Assembly: GCF_051020955.1 (NCBI RefSeq)
Contig: NC_135016.1
Location: forward strand, 25,825,131-25,889,130
DNA length: 64,000 bases
Direction: 5' to 3'
From: Megalopta genalis
Lineage: Eukaryota; Arthropoda; Insecta; Hymenoptera; Halictidae
Part shown: in pieces, positions 48,645-62,400 of the stretch
How positions within the stretch are numbered: position 1 is the first letter of the stretch
Layout of the letters: each line of letters opens with the position of its first letter
Made by a program: the position numbers and the translations under genes
Notes under the pieces: generated by a model
What the model was told of the DNA's origin: nothing
The model's database searches: none
The model's input: the letters and a program-made list of their open reading frames with translations, nothing else

Positions 48645-50180
48645 GTAACGTTAAAATTTTCTTGTGTTCATACGGTATCAAATCGTTCAGTGCAAAGACT
48701 GAAGTGAGGCTCGTTGGTCAATGTGCTGTTTATTATTAAATTTTAACTTTGGTTTGGTAAACGTACGCGGTTGTGAAACATATAGGAGGGCTGCGAAATA
48801 AAAATGTTCAGACTTTTGACGGTCTATCTTGAGCATGCTTGAGACCACTTCACGTACACCTCCCCCGATGTACAAAATGGAGGCCCCCCCGATATCCAGT
48901 GCTCTAGATGACTATTTTGCCGAAAATGATTATGGAAATTATCAAAATAAACTACCGCTATATCAAAATATTGAATATCGAATAATGCTATAATCAACAA
49001 TTCGCGACTGGTAAAAAAAAGTATTCTATAACCTATTTTCTTCCGTATAGAAGTTGTGTGCCCCCGTCTTATGGCCCAAAAGATTTTAATTGTAGTCCGT
49101 GAGTGGTAAGACTTAATCGAAAATCATTTATTTTATATACTTTCGTCCAGTTGATAAATATTGAGGATGTAATTGATATTGAGAGTATAGTTTTTTCATT
49201 AATAGCTATAATTTCATGGAAATCGCGATCAAATTATAACCTAGTAATGCTCATTGGCCTCACTTTTTGTTTATGCACTATGTTTTTGTGAGTGTTTCGT
49301 TTCGATAACACTTGTCAATTTTATGTTCAGATTTGATGTTTTAATGTTCTATTTGTATATGATCGATTAGCAAATGTGACAATAATTTGGTTCATTCTGT
49401 TATACAATTTGTTTACAAAATATCTTGTCAAAATTATATCTTCAGTATTTTTATAGTTTTTTATGTACAAATAAGTGCTATTTTGACAGTATATTTCAAA
49501 AATTACTAACGTAATAGAATATAGTCATATTTTTAATATTCTTAAATTTAATATTAATAATGTAATAATAAAAAACATTTATAAATATTTTCTTATATTA
49601 AAAATTTCTATTTAATTACTATTAAATTCAAAAATCTTTTTAAAAATATTTGTTTAGTTTGTTTAAATTTTTATTATTCGGTTTTAGAGACTATTTTACT
49701 ATTAAAAGAAATGTATGTTCGTATGTATATATTTGCGATATAAAGTTTACAGATGTTTTTATATTATTTATTATTTAAGAGTCAGTATAATAATCAGTAT
49801 TTTGTTTCAATACTCTAATCAGTATCTTTTTCACGATATAGCAGATAAATAATTATTAGTTTCATACTAATAAGCATATTGAATGCAAGTTTTTAGGAAT
49901 TACTGATATATAATTGCACATAAAGAAAGTTAATTATAAGATATTTGTTAAAGCTTCAATGTGTCTAATATATGGAAAATGTATTATTTACAATACTTAT
50001 ATTTTACTGTATCATAGTAAAGATATCCTTTTAACATGTTTTAATTATTTGTTCTTTAAGTCAATTGAATGTAATTATGTTATAATATTGTAAAATGTAA
50101 TTATTATAAAAGTGTATTATTTACACTCTTCTTGTTTGAAAAATATATTACTTAATATAATTTCATTGTTTTACTTTATA

Positions 50181-50323
50181 GAAACAGGAAACATATTTAT
50201 TAGTGCTGGTGCGGTTTGGAGCTGTCGGTTTATAACCGACGGACAAACATCTTATCACCATATACCATAGCAATACCCTGAGGCGTTTGTAAGCTCTCTG
50301 GGTAGTTATGTGATTTGTAGTTG
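50181..50323 (+). other. Non-coding leader exon of NCOA6 (candidate)
   Basis: A 143-bp block, distinctly richer in G+C than its surroundings. It is bounded by a good acceptor (TTTATAG at 50174-50180) and a good donor (GTAAGC at 50324). It has stops in all frames, so a 5' UTR exon is the simplest reading. The next acceptor is at 50686, two bases before the NCOA6 ATG. Confidence 0.5.
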
Positions 50324-50688
50324 GTAAGCGTAATAACTTATTTATTTCAATGAACATCTAGAATACTGCATTAAATTAATGTCGATGATTATTTCATTAA
50401 GTTATTATATTTTAATTTGTGAACATAAAATGTTACATTCAAACAAATCCGTACACATTAATTTAATATAATTTAACAAATTTATTTAAAAAATAAAACT
50501 TCCTCTATGTAAGGGTATACGTTTCATAGAAGATATAGAATCATTTGGTTTCAAAATTATTTGAAGTCTTACATATTTACAGTAGTGTTTATTATTATTA
50601 TATTATATTATTAATATAATGTCGAAAACATCAAATATAGTTATGTAAGATAATTATAAATATTGCAAATGTATTTTATATTGTAGTC

Positions 50689-53600
50689 ATGGCGGCTGAT
50701 AGTGATGGTGATCTGATCGAGACGGTGGTAACGTGTGAAGGTGACCTAGAAGATCCTGAATTTCCACATAAGTTTAAAATTATTGTTAATCGTCTTAAAT
50801 CTTTGCTTTGCAAAGGTAATTTCAATATGAAATATTAATGTAACACATGATTGTTATATGGACAGATTTTATTATTTTATAATCTTAGATAAGGGGGATG
50901 GTCTAAAAGTGAATAAGGTAGAGCCATGGAATTCTGTTAGAGTCACATTTTCAATACCCAGAGATGCTGCACTACGACTTAGAGAATTAGCAGCTCAAGG
51001 TTCTCCAACACTTACACAACTTGGCATTCTTTCAGTGCAAGTTGAAGGAGACCAGGTAATTCATATTTATTAAGTTAAACCTATTAAACTAAATGTGTAC
51101 ATACAATTTTAATTCTTTTCTATTCGCTGGAATATATTTGATCAACTTGATCCTTGTCTCATTAATGTAAAGTAAAATAAAAGAAACTTAATACATGTTT
51201 AATATGTTGGTTGATATATTAGGTAATATCGTTGAGGATAGCCAACCGCTTCAGTGGAGAGGCACAAGAAATTGTGTTACATTCAGGACCCTCGCAAGAC
51301 AGTGGTGCCAAATCTCAAAATGAACCCACTAGCAATACAACTAATGTTGACAATGATCCCCAAACAGCTTTACCTGGTCCAAGCAATACATCTAGCATTT
51401 CTTCAGCATTACGTAATGTGGCTCAAATAATAGCAGCTGGTATGTTATCAGACTTTTTATGAGATCGGAATTACTTTTCTGAAGTAATATACAACATTTC
51501 TGCAATACAGATTATATTGTTTTAGGTACATCATCTGAGAAAACTCCACAATTTCGTTCTCCGAATGTAGTTGCACCTACAGACTGTGATCCTATCCCAC
51601 CATTTCTTGCAAAATCTGTACAGTCAACATCAGGCAACAGCAATGTTGGTGCCTCTGGAAATCAACCAGTGACTAACCCCAATGCTTCACCCAGAAATAA
51701 TTACAATGGTCCATTCCCGTTTGCCAGTATGACACATGCTGCCCAAGCAATACATAGTCGTGAATCACAGGCAACAACAATTAAAAATGCGATGCAATTC
51801 AAGCATCATGTACAACCACCTCCACCGTATCCTGCTCAAGAGAACTTGGGGACAGTAACAACATTAACAACTGGTCATACTACTACTCAATCAATTGCAC
51901 CAGTTGGTCAGTTAGCAAATCAGTACAAGTCTTCGATTACCACTACATCTAGTCTGTCACCAAACAATAATAATTTGACAGGAAATTCAAATGGTAATGG
52001 AAATCAAGTTGCTTTGTCGAGTCCACTTCTCGTGAACCTTCTACAAAACGATGCTGGAACACATCCAAACAATGTGATACCTGGTCAGAAAATGTTACCA
52101 CCAGCTGTTATTGATAGTTCTGGACTTGCTAATCGTATAAGACCTACTAAAAAGCCAACAGCTAGGAGGAAAGATTTGTCTTCACCTAGTGAATCGCCAC
52201 CAAATTTAGACTCACTTAGAACGGAAGATCTTATTGGGGGAACGACAGTTATTCCTGACTTATCTCAATCTACTGCATCTGCATTTGCAACTGTTAATGT
52301 TAATCAACCCTCGACTATTCCACAACAACATCCGGTCAGTGTCATTGGTGGAACTGGACAAACTATAACGCAGCAAATAGTGCATCAAACTTCTAGTACA
52401 GGACCAATGCAACAACCTTCATCAGCGATGCATGCTCAAGTACAAATACAACAAAAGTTTCCTATTAGACAAGAGTTGGCATACAGACCTTCGCAGGTGC
52501 AATTGCAAGGTCAACTTCCAATCAGGCATCCAGTGAATGGACAACAGATACGAACCCCTTTGCAGCAACGACAATTGCTGCTACAACAGCATCAAGTTTT
52601 AACTCAACAACAAAGTATAAATGCTTCGCAATTGCTTACACAACAAACAACGACGCAGCAACAAACTTTGGTACAACAGCAAAATGTAAATGCATCGTTA
52701 CAGTCTACACCAGTTTCTAATCAACCACTTCTGCAACAACAACAATTAATACAGCATCCAACAGTTAATTTGAATGTCTCACAACAGCGGCTAAGTTACT
52801 TAAACAACCAACGGCAACCAACTCCTCCTCCTTACACGAGACAACCTGTTCCACCACAGTCTCACTTAGGACAACAAAATCAAGCATTGAACGTGCAGCA
52901 ACAATTACATCATAATCAACTTAAAAATATAAATGTTAATACTAGTACGACGACTGACTTCCGGTATGGACAAAGTCAGAATATTCTCAGCAGAAATTAC
53001 CAGGCTGCACCGAGTAGTGCTAATGGGACCACGTGGAGCGCACAAAACACTACTATTCCACAAGGTGCTCAGGTTAATACTGCACGTATGCCGACCACAA
53101 ATCAGGTTTCAGGTGCCTTTTCTCAATGCGGATCTCACCCTAATCACGTTTCTAACAATAATGTTGCTTCGCCTGCCACGAAGGTCGAAGTATCTGAATC
53201 TCCAAAAGCTGAAGAAGAGACACCTGAGCCAGAGTATACGTCGACTGGTAAAATACGACAGTTTCTCATTAACCCTTTAACTGGTCACCTGGAACCGATG
53301 CCCAGTGAGAGTTCAGATTCAGAGCCAGAAAGTGCGGTAGATAATCAAGATGATTTCTTTTCCTTTCCATCGCCATCGAACGACCGATCGAACTCTATGT
53401 TTTCTGACGACGATGCAGACAGCAACTTCTCAAGAAGAAATGATACAACAACAAATACAGATCAATCGGATTCTGAGACCACAGTGAAATCTACCGCCAG
53501 CGAAGGAAGTTTGAAACACAACAGAATAAAGTCTAGCAGAGAAACTACCCAAAGTCCTATGCCTGGAGAAAAAATCAAACTAAGATTAAAATTAGAAAAA

Positions 53601-56600
53601 TCCGAACCTGTTACGCCGGCTTATAAAGTTGATGTTTCTTTCGTAAACACGCCACCAATTAGAAAAGCTGATAAATCAGTGAACAAGATGTTTACCACTG
53701 GTATTCCCAATTCAGGAACTGGTGATGAGCCAAGAGTGCCTCCATTACACATTTCCTTAAGAGGACGTAATGCTTCGGTAGTACAAATCAGAAAAAAGGA
53801 AAAGAAATCACTGAAAGATGCCGAATCTGATCCAACTAATATAAAAAGGCGGGGGAAATTAAAAAAGATAAAAGAGTGTTTAGATGGGAACAAGTTGTTG
53901 CAGAAAAAGTCGTCCTTAAGTATGATTATAGGTACCTCGTCTGCGTCGAAATTACCTTTGTCTAATTCTACGATGATTAACAGCTCTAATACTGTTAGCA
54001 AAGTGAACAATATACTTCAAACTGTTGTATCAAAACCTAATGCCTTAAAGCAAGAATTACCAGTAGATGTTGTACGCATTCAAAGTGGCATCACGAAACC
54101 AAGTTCGAGTAAAAGCAGTGACGTTGACGATATACCATTAAACAGTAGAATACCGTCTCCTTCGAAACACAAATCTACTGTCTTGAGTCAGCCTTTAAAT
54201 ACCCAACAATCTTTATCAAAAAATCAAGTGGAAATGGACATTCAAAATCACATGCAAGAACATAAAATAGGAGGAGGTAAGATTTACGGTAATGCTATTG
54301 TCCAAATAGTTTGTTCCGCTTTTCTGATTTATGCGAGATTAATATCAAGAAATGTTTTTCTTACATTTTTGTATGGTTTCACAGGGAAAACCAAAAGAAG
54401 AGACTCCAAAAAAAAATCAGACTCTGGGGATGGCTTACATCGTGAACAAAACTTGTTATCTGGTGGCAGAATTCTAGATAATCAAGCAAAATGGAGAAAA
54501 CTCAATTACAAAGGTGATTCGAGTCAATCCATAAGAAAAGCTGATTCTGTTTTGACTGGAAATGATTTCAACACAGTAAAGAAAGTGGGGGAAATTCGGA
54601 GAACAAGTGATAGTGACATCAATAGATCAGCAATTGAAAAGAATACCTTAAGTGCCATTGCTTCCAGATTAACGGAAGTTAATGGTGTGAAGAAAGAATT
54701 AATTAATCAAGAAAAAAGGAGAAGATTAAGTTTAATGGATGAAAAAGATCTGCATTTAGGAGGTAAATATTTTAAGTTTACATTTATAAATGTATACTCT
54801 CAAGTTTGATTGATCATCGTGAATTTAAGATCTGAAATTTATATGTGTTATATCTGTTTGAATATTAAAATCATATATATTTTGTTTGAATATGTTTCAG
54901 AATCTCAAGATGCAGAGGCTACCCATTTTAATAATCAGAAGACCATTCCTGAATGTTCTTCCTCTAATGCAGTTCCAAATACAAATACAAAACCTGCCTG
55001 CAATCCAACATTTGAAAATGAAAATCCTGGATTAATATCTTCGAATATATCTGCACAGAGTGATTCAAATTCGTCTACCAATCTTGAAAGCAAAGTATCT
55101 GCACATGTAGAAACAGCTGTGAAGAGTGCACAGTTGTCTGTAAATAGGATAATTTCTGGAAAGAGTAAAGCAGATGTGGATAGTTGTAAGACGAATTCTA
55201 CCATCACTGCAAAAAGTCAGACTATCAGTCAAAAATTAAAAAACCACATGATGGTATCTAAGAATGAAACAAATGCCACTATTAATAGGCACAATAAAGT
55301 TGAACATTTTGGTCATAAAAGAGTAATTCAGAATCATATGAAACAAGTTGATAGATCCTCGGTAGAAACTAAGGTGGATAATACGCAAAGAATTAGCTTA
55401 CTGAAAACAACACAAGCTTCAGTAACAGGAAACTCAGTGGACCAAGTTCCCAGATCCCAAAGTGTTGAACTATCTTCCAACAAAACAACTTTGCCAATTG
55501 GAGAAATCAATGTAACAGAAGCAAAAGTGAAGCAGAAATTACTTGAAACTACAGTTCCAATTGCAATTGGGGTAGATGCAAATGCAGAGAGAGTGAGCAG
55601 TGGAGGAGGTGGTGAAGATTCAGGCATTGAATCGATGGATGCTCTTTCAGAGAAGTCACCGAATCAAGGGGAATCTCCTTTGCATAGGCCAGCAACCGAA
55701 TCAGTAACACAAAGTAGTGTGAAGACTGCTGTTCAAGGGGAATCTTCCCTACCAACCACCAATAAGAACGTGCCTTCCTCAACTAGTAGTAGTGATATGT
55801 GTTCAAATTCTCATTCGGAACTTCTGAAGTCCAGTGCCCCACAAAGGTTAAGTCCTGTGTCTGTAGCAAATTATCTTGAAAATCATATAAATTGCAATAT
55901 ATCAAATTCTAGTGAACACGACCTGAAAGAAGTACCTAGTGAAAAGACAATTTCTTCAACATCAAGAACTGGTGGTCATAGTGACTTGGTTGCTAGTTTA
56001 AAAGTGACTGATAATGAAAAAAATATATCCAACCCTATGGTTACAGGATCAGTGACTATTGTGACAACTTCTGTACCCAGTAAAGTGGATAGTGATAATT
56101 TATTGCAATGTGCGCAGCAGCAAACAAATGACTTTTCTGAAAAAGACAGTTGTAATATTAAATTAGAAGGTTCTGTTAATCAGCATGATCAGGGTAAGAC
56201 AACTATTAAACATGAAGTGTTGCGTGCCCCAGAAAGTGCATCCGAAGACAATGTAAAAACAGTCATAGACGGTAACAGTGCAATTAGATTAAGTGATGAA
56301 CCTCATGGACAAAATAATAATGGTGTGCCTGTAATACAAAATCATATTGCTTATAGTAATATAAAGACAGAAAAACTTGATAATACAGTTGCAAATGAGG
56401 CTAGCACGGTGACAGACAATTCATGTTCCAATAGTCAGAGTTTCAGTTCTGAAATCAAAGTAGAATCTAAAGTGAATGCAAAGGTTGATGATACAAGGCA
56501 AAATGATCAATTGGAAACTTTGAAAAGCCCTAGCATTTCTTTGAACCCTACATCTATTAAGTTAGAACAATGTTCTGATCAAAACCAAAAAACTAATGTA

Positions 56601-59435
56601 CAAGGTCATCAACAAATATCAGTCAGAGAGCCTTCTATGAATCTTCAAAAAGTAACAGATGATTTGGTTAAAAAAATTGTGAATGATGCAAGTGATATAA
56701 GTATAGGTATTCAATCACCTCTGGGGGAAGATCCTCAACCGATTAGAATTACTCCACCATTATATACATACTCTAATTCAGTAGTTTTACAACGGGATGA
56801 AACTCCAAGCCCCGCAGCACAAAATCCAGAAGTGGATTCCAGCGATGTGGAACATGTAAAAAGGAAGCGTAGAAGAAAACAGGAATTAGAGGGACGTCAA
56901 GATGTAATATGCATAGAAGAGAATGATGAGGCACAATTTGTTGAAAGGTTAAACTCTAACAGCTCTGATGATTACGTTAAACGACATCCAAAGTCATTGC
57001 TGGAACAACTTCTCATAGAAATTCCAAATGACACTAATGAGAAAAGATCTTTAAGAACCAGATCACAGAAATTAAACAGCCCTGACATTGTAAAGACTCC
57101 AAAAAGTAGTCCTCATGGTCCTAATAAATTAGAAGAAAGGCGCAGCATATCACCATATGCTAAAGCAAGTCCTAAGTTAGGAGTATCAAAATTATCTCCC
57201 AATACGACAATAAAAGTGGGAAAAAGAAAACGTCAAGAAAGTGAAAGTTCTGTAGCTTCTAGTACCGCTGATGATCCTCAACCAAGGCCAGGAAAACGGA
57301 AATGTTCAGAGAATGCTGCAGAACTTATCAAAGCTTGCATGGGTGTAGATGAAACTGGTTCTTTAAAGAAACAAGTACCTGTCAAAGAAGAACAGTCAAA
57401 AAAAGGATTCAACATATTGGCCAAGGCTAAGAAAGGTGTTTATTCTATATTATTCAATTCAATTTAGTGATATAATAGTTTGATGTATATAGTATACTGT
57501 GTATCTACAGAGTCTCATAATTTTATCACCAGAAATATTTAGAATCCAAAACAAAATTGACAAATATTAAGGATTTACTACAAACATTTTTTTTTTGCTT
57601 TCTTGTTGATACCCTAAAGCATTAAATCTACTCGCTCTTTCTTAGAGAATATTAATTTACGATACTCAAAAATAAAATAAAATGATAACGTTTGATTGAT
57701 AAATAATATTTTACCGAATTGAACATATTACAAAAATATAACAAATATTTATGGTGATAAAGTTATTTAGAATGCTTTATACATACAATGTAATGTCTTT
57801 AGATATTAGACATATTCATTTTATTTATTATTTTTTAAAATAACACGGACTGCCAAAAACAGAGTAATTAAAGTGCAAATTAACTTTTGAAAATTGATAC
57901 ATATTAAAGAAACTGAGATTATTACATTTTTACATATATGTATGTGAATCTTTGTATCTGTGTACACATATCTACATACATATATTTTTTTGTGAAATTT
58001 GCTTATGCAGTTAACAGATTTCAAACATCTCTCAATCTCAGTCATGTCTGTCTTCAATTTATGTGAATGTTGTTCGAAAAAATTGGACCTGAATATTCTG
58101 TTTCAAACGTTTTTGTATTTTTAGGTCCCATTGTGGTAGAAGTAGATTCGTCTGATGATGAACCATTGATTGAATCTGTAGGAAAAGCAAGAATGCGATT
58201 ATCAGACGAAACATCCGCTGCATCTCCAAAGTCTAAAGATCAAAAGTAAGCAATATCGGTGCATTCTTTTAGCAGCAGTACATATCTGAATATGTCAGAG
58301 ATTTGAGAGCCCCGCTACGTAAATAAATTTTTGTTATTCTAGAACAAATACAAGCACAACTGTTTCTGGCAGTCAAATTAATTCCAGTAATATATCAAAT
58401 TTCAATGCCAGTAATAGAGTGCAAAGAGAGAACCGTTTATTAACCACCAAGCAACCCAATACAACTACGGTAGTTACTGCTGGAAAGGAAAGACTGCGAG
58501 GTACTTCTGCATCCAGTAATGAATCCTTAGGCGAAGTAACAACAAGAAGGTCTGTTCGACAGAATACAGCGTCACCATTAGCAACACCAGCAAGCAATAC
58601 AAGGGGTGCAACTAGATCTACAGAAGACATTACTAGAAGAAAAACTCGAAGTGGTGCTGGTACGTAAAGTATCTATATTTGTATTAAAATACGAACTACT
58701 ATTATGATATAATATATACAATTATTTAACGTGTTCCGTGCCCAGGCAATTCTATGAGACTTTTCATTTGGGTCATGTGGTCCATCGATGACCCACGCAG
58801 CACAACATATCTATTGATGAAGAGATAGGACGTATAAAATGCGCTATTTAATAAGCTATACGTTTTTATTGAATAATTACAACTTCATGATTTATCGTAA
58901 AACATGATAGATATAAATCTCTTACAGTTACAATTTGCTATCCAACTCTTTCATAGCCTTTTCTTGTAACTGATAAGTCCTTTTTTATTTGTAGTTCTCA
59001 TTGTGTTTTCTTCTTTACTATTTACATATGCAATTCATATTCATTACTATTATCATCAATAACAGTTAATTCTTTCCCAAATTCAGTCATCTTAGTAACT
59101 AATTAAAAATAAGGTAGAATATTCGATGAGAGGAGGAGTCCTTCAGTAACAAAAATCGGTAATGGCCTGAATGGAAAGTTAATCATAGAACACATGGCAC
59201 GTAACATGTAAAGATCTGTTCAATAAAAATACTAGAGTTCAGATATAAATATGTATATGAAAATTCTATGCTATTTGATTTTTATATAAATATTTATGAA
59301 AATTTAAGTTATATATTCTGTACTTCACATACCATTTTAATTGAAAACACCTCGTACAGCGGGAACATTGTTTTAGTAACAGCTGAGGCAGCAGAGCAGG
59401 CAAAACGGAGGCGAATATCCCGAGAAAACAAATGA
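50689..59435 (+). CDS. NCOA6: Nuclear receptor coactivator 6
   Basis: Nine coding exons: 50689-50815, 50889-51055, 51223-51439, 51526-54276, 54385-54762, 54901-57435, 58125-58245, 58343-58659 and 59383-59435, giving 2221 residues. NCOA6 (ASC-2) bridges nuclear receptors to the COMPASS-like KMT2C/D (Trr) H3K4 methyltransferase complex in the nucleus. The conserved N-terminus runs from FKIIVNRLKSLL through WNSVRVTFSIPRDAALRLRE. A Gln/His/Pro-rich region follows (52330-52930). The receptor box SSPLLVNLLQ (LVNLL at residues 339-343) closely matches the vertebrate NR box 1. A second LxxLL, LEQLL, is at 1914-1918. The rest is Ser/Asn-rich and disordered with basic clusters. The protein ends AEAAEQAKRRRISRENK, the conserved basic C-terminus, encoded by a 53-bp last exon. 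Two long frames in exons 4-6 read into introns and should not be taken as separate genes. Confidence 0.92.
52026..52043 (+). other. Nuclear receptor box (LxxLL motif 1) in NCOA6
   Basis: Codes for LLVNLL within SSPLLVNLLQ. In vertebrate NCOA6 this box binds the AF-2 groove of liganded receptors. In insects the expected partners are ecdysone receptor/USP-type receptors, which is inference. Confidence 0.8.
58726..59211. mobile_element. Possible TTAA-flanked MITE in the last NCOA6 intron
   Basis: The left side reads TTAACGTGTTCCGTGCC. The inverse of the right side reads TTACATGTTACGTGCC, an imperfect inverted repeat of about 16 bp. TTAA at the left suggests a piggyBac-type element, with the right target site decayed. 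No transposase is present. Confidence 0.35.
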
Positions 59436-62400
59436 CCTTCGGGAAGTGACCTTGACAGTGATTAGCTACCGTCGCTCGTCAAGGCCTATCCGACTGATTG
59501 TATATCTGTTATAAATGGTTATGTGATCGCCGTGTGGCTGGACCCCACCTGGTGAAACTGTATGCGTCAATAGCGCACAATGCTGCTGTACATGTAGCAG
59601 GAGTATCGTGTTTGGAGTGCTGGATGGTATCCAATTTTTTTTTTTTTTGTTACAGTAGAACGTACGTTAAGTTTTATTAAATTGAAAGTGTAAACCGTTA
59701 TGTCTCCTAATAACGCAAATAACGAATATGAATTTTATCTTCTTAGGATACCATCATTGTTATGTTTTTAAATGTTTAAACTGCTCATTAAAAAAAAAGA
59801 AGAAAAGAAAAACAGAAAATAAAAGTAACTTCATTATTCTTTTCCGGCCGTCTAGCGTTCTCAATTAACACTGTACTCCTAAACAGCAAAGGTTTAGTTA
59901 CTCAGAGTAATCCGCTCAATGCATCATCCTTTAATCTAAGTAACTGAACTGATCCGAAACTGCCGAGTTGATGTGCAACTTTCTTTTGCCAAGCTTCTGT
60001 GACCCTGTATTTAATTCAAACAGAAACGATAATGGACGTCGTATGATAATAAATTTTATAAAACGTTACGTTACATTGGCGTTACCCAATAAATTTTACT
60101 GCATAGTATTATTTCATTACATTCTGACCGATTATTTTATCAGAATCAAAAGAAACCGAAGTGGACAGAAAAACGATTTTCATTTAACGAAACGGTTATT
60201 AATATTAACTACTGATACAGGTTAATATATGGTAAAAGAAAGACGAAATTTATAATGCATTAAACATAAAATCTGACTGTACTGCCGTAAATAATGTACG
60301 TTTCTAAGGACAAATTTCATTAACTGGTGGGGCTTAAGTCGCTACTCCGGCAACTTCACTGATAGACTTTGTTTTAAAATCTTTTCCTTGTAAATGACAT
60401 TCATTTTTGTATACTCCCTATACAGCTAATTCTATTTATGAACGATTAGATGCAAATAACACGTTTTCCCTGTTTAAGCTTGTAAAGTGAAATACTTCTT
60501 AGAATCCATTGCTATTCATAAAAAGAACTTTTCAAAAGTATTTTTAGGACAATCGTACTTTTCTATACATTTACACAATGAAGAACGCATTTATCCTAAA
60601 AAGTTTGTGTATAACGCTATATAATTTACGATTTGATTAAATTTGATCAGAATTGTCGTTTGTTCTAGAAGATCTTTAGTTTTCCAATTTTGATAAACAT
60701 AGTCTTTCAGTAAGAAGTTTGTCTTGAGTTACAATATTGCAGAGGGCAAAGGGTATAGGGTTATTAAAAAGGATTTATTTTATTTATGAAACATAAACAG
60801 AACGTTGGGATAAATCGCGCATAAAATATATGAAAATAATAAGAATAATTATTATAGAAAAAACAATTAATATTATACAATGTTAATTTGATAGGTAATA
60901 TATGAATGAATATATTTTGTAAATAATTTCTTGTAAAGATACATAAAGCACCCCTCGTTGTACATATAAGAACTGTTTAAATTTTTATTAAATTATCTAT
61001 AATTAAAATTGTGTAACATCGTCATACTATTAATTACTCTTCGTGATTGTGCACTAAGAACACTAGTAGCATCCTTTTGGCAACACTTAAAATATACGAG
61101 GATGTGTATACATACGTATATATATAATATTATATATGTATGTAAGTGATGTATATGAACTATTGTTTTTGTGAACAGATAATCTAGTTTTATATTGTAT
61201 AAATGTAAATTATACAGATTAGGGGTGGAAGTTCTAAGTGAGCCTGTGATAGCCATCATAGCACTTCTTTATATTGCGAATTTGCATTTATAAAAAATCC
61301 TACATCTAAGATATATTAATTTCTCTGTAATCCTATGTACGTTCCATTATTTCCGTTAAGTAAAATACATATCTGCAACTTAGATTATTTAAAAAAAATG
61401 AAATATTATGGTTATTTTATTTTATCATCTGTATATTGTAAATTTTTTTAAATTGTATTATGATTGATTTGTAAGTATTGTTAAACTTACACTACTGCTT
61501 GATAAATAAATAAATCCCAACTTGCTTTAGAATCAGTTGAATCTTTTAAAGGGTAAGATTTTTTCACCAAGAAACTGTTCTCGTTTCTTAATGTAAAATA
61601 AAAAATTTCATGAGATTTTTTAACGAAACGTTTTCTTTCTATTCCTTATTGGCTGTGATGGCTACCAGGCAATAAATATTTCAAAGAATTATTTCTGTCA
61701 TGGGAATGACGAGTACTGAATTCAACAATATTTTAAATAGAAAAAGTTTTAACATTATCTATAAAATGAAATGAAACCGTAACCACTATAGATTATCGCA
61801 TAGTTAAACTTTTTTCTATTTTTAATATTACGTTAAATTATTTAGTTAAATCACCATTTGTTTAACAGAATTTAGTTAAATAGACCTTGAATTATATATT
61901 GTAAATAATAGCATGCTTATTTTACATGGTGGGAATATATGCTGTATATAAACCATATAAAGAAATGAACATACAAATCACGTTTAATTTGATTCAGCCC
62001 TGTATTGTAACGGAATGATGTATAATATAAAATATAGTAACTTAATAACAGAATTTAAGAATGAGCGGGAAAGAAAAATTGTAATTTCGATGTAAAATAT
62101 TCTCTTCGATACTAGAATGTTAAGCTAGGAATTATTATGTTACAATTTTATCATTGAATATTACATTTATATGATTGTATAGATTATAAACAAACTAAGC
62201 TTTGTGTGTAAATATAAATATTTTAAAGATAAGTAAATCTTTTGCATGTTCACATAATTAAGGAGCTTCTAAAGTTTGTCTGCCATATAATTGCATATAA
62301 TATGTACGTATTATAATAAAAATAATTCTAATACACCAAAGATCATGCATTGATTATAACATGTGACAATTGTTAATATTCGATACAATTTTTTAAAAGG

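Noticed and set aside
50181..50323. tRNA or small structured RNA gene
   Set aside because: A GTCGGTT...AACCGAC hairpin is visible, but there is no cloverleaf or A/B box. Clean splice signals at both ends fit a leader exon better.
54810..54900. Start of a separate 885-codon protein at 54810
   Set aside because: The bases before 54901 are an intron ending in TTTCAG. The long frame is NCOA6 exon 6 read back into that intron.
53621..55782. Minus-strand frames within NCOA6
   Set aside because: Low-complexity shadows of Ser/Thr/Asn-rich coding sequence on the other strand.
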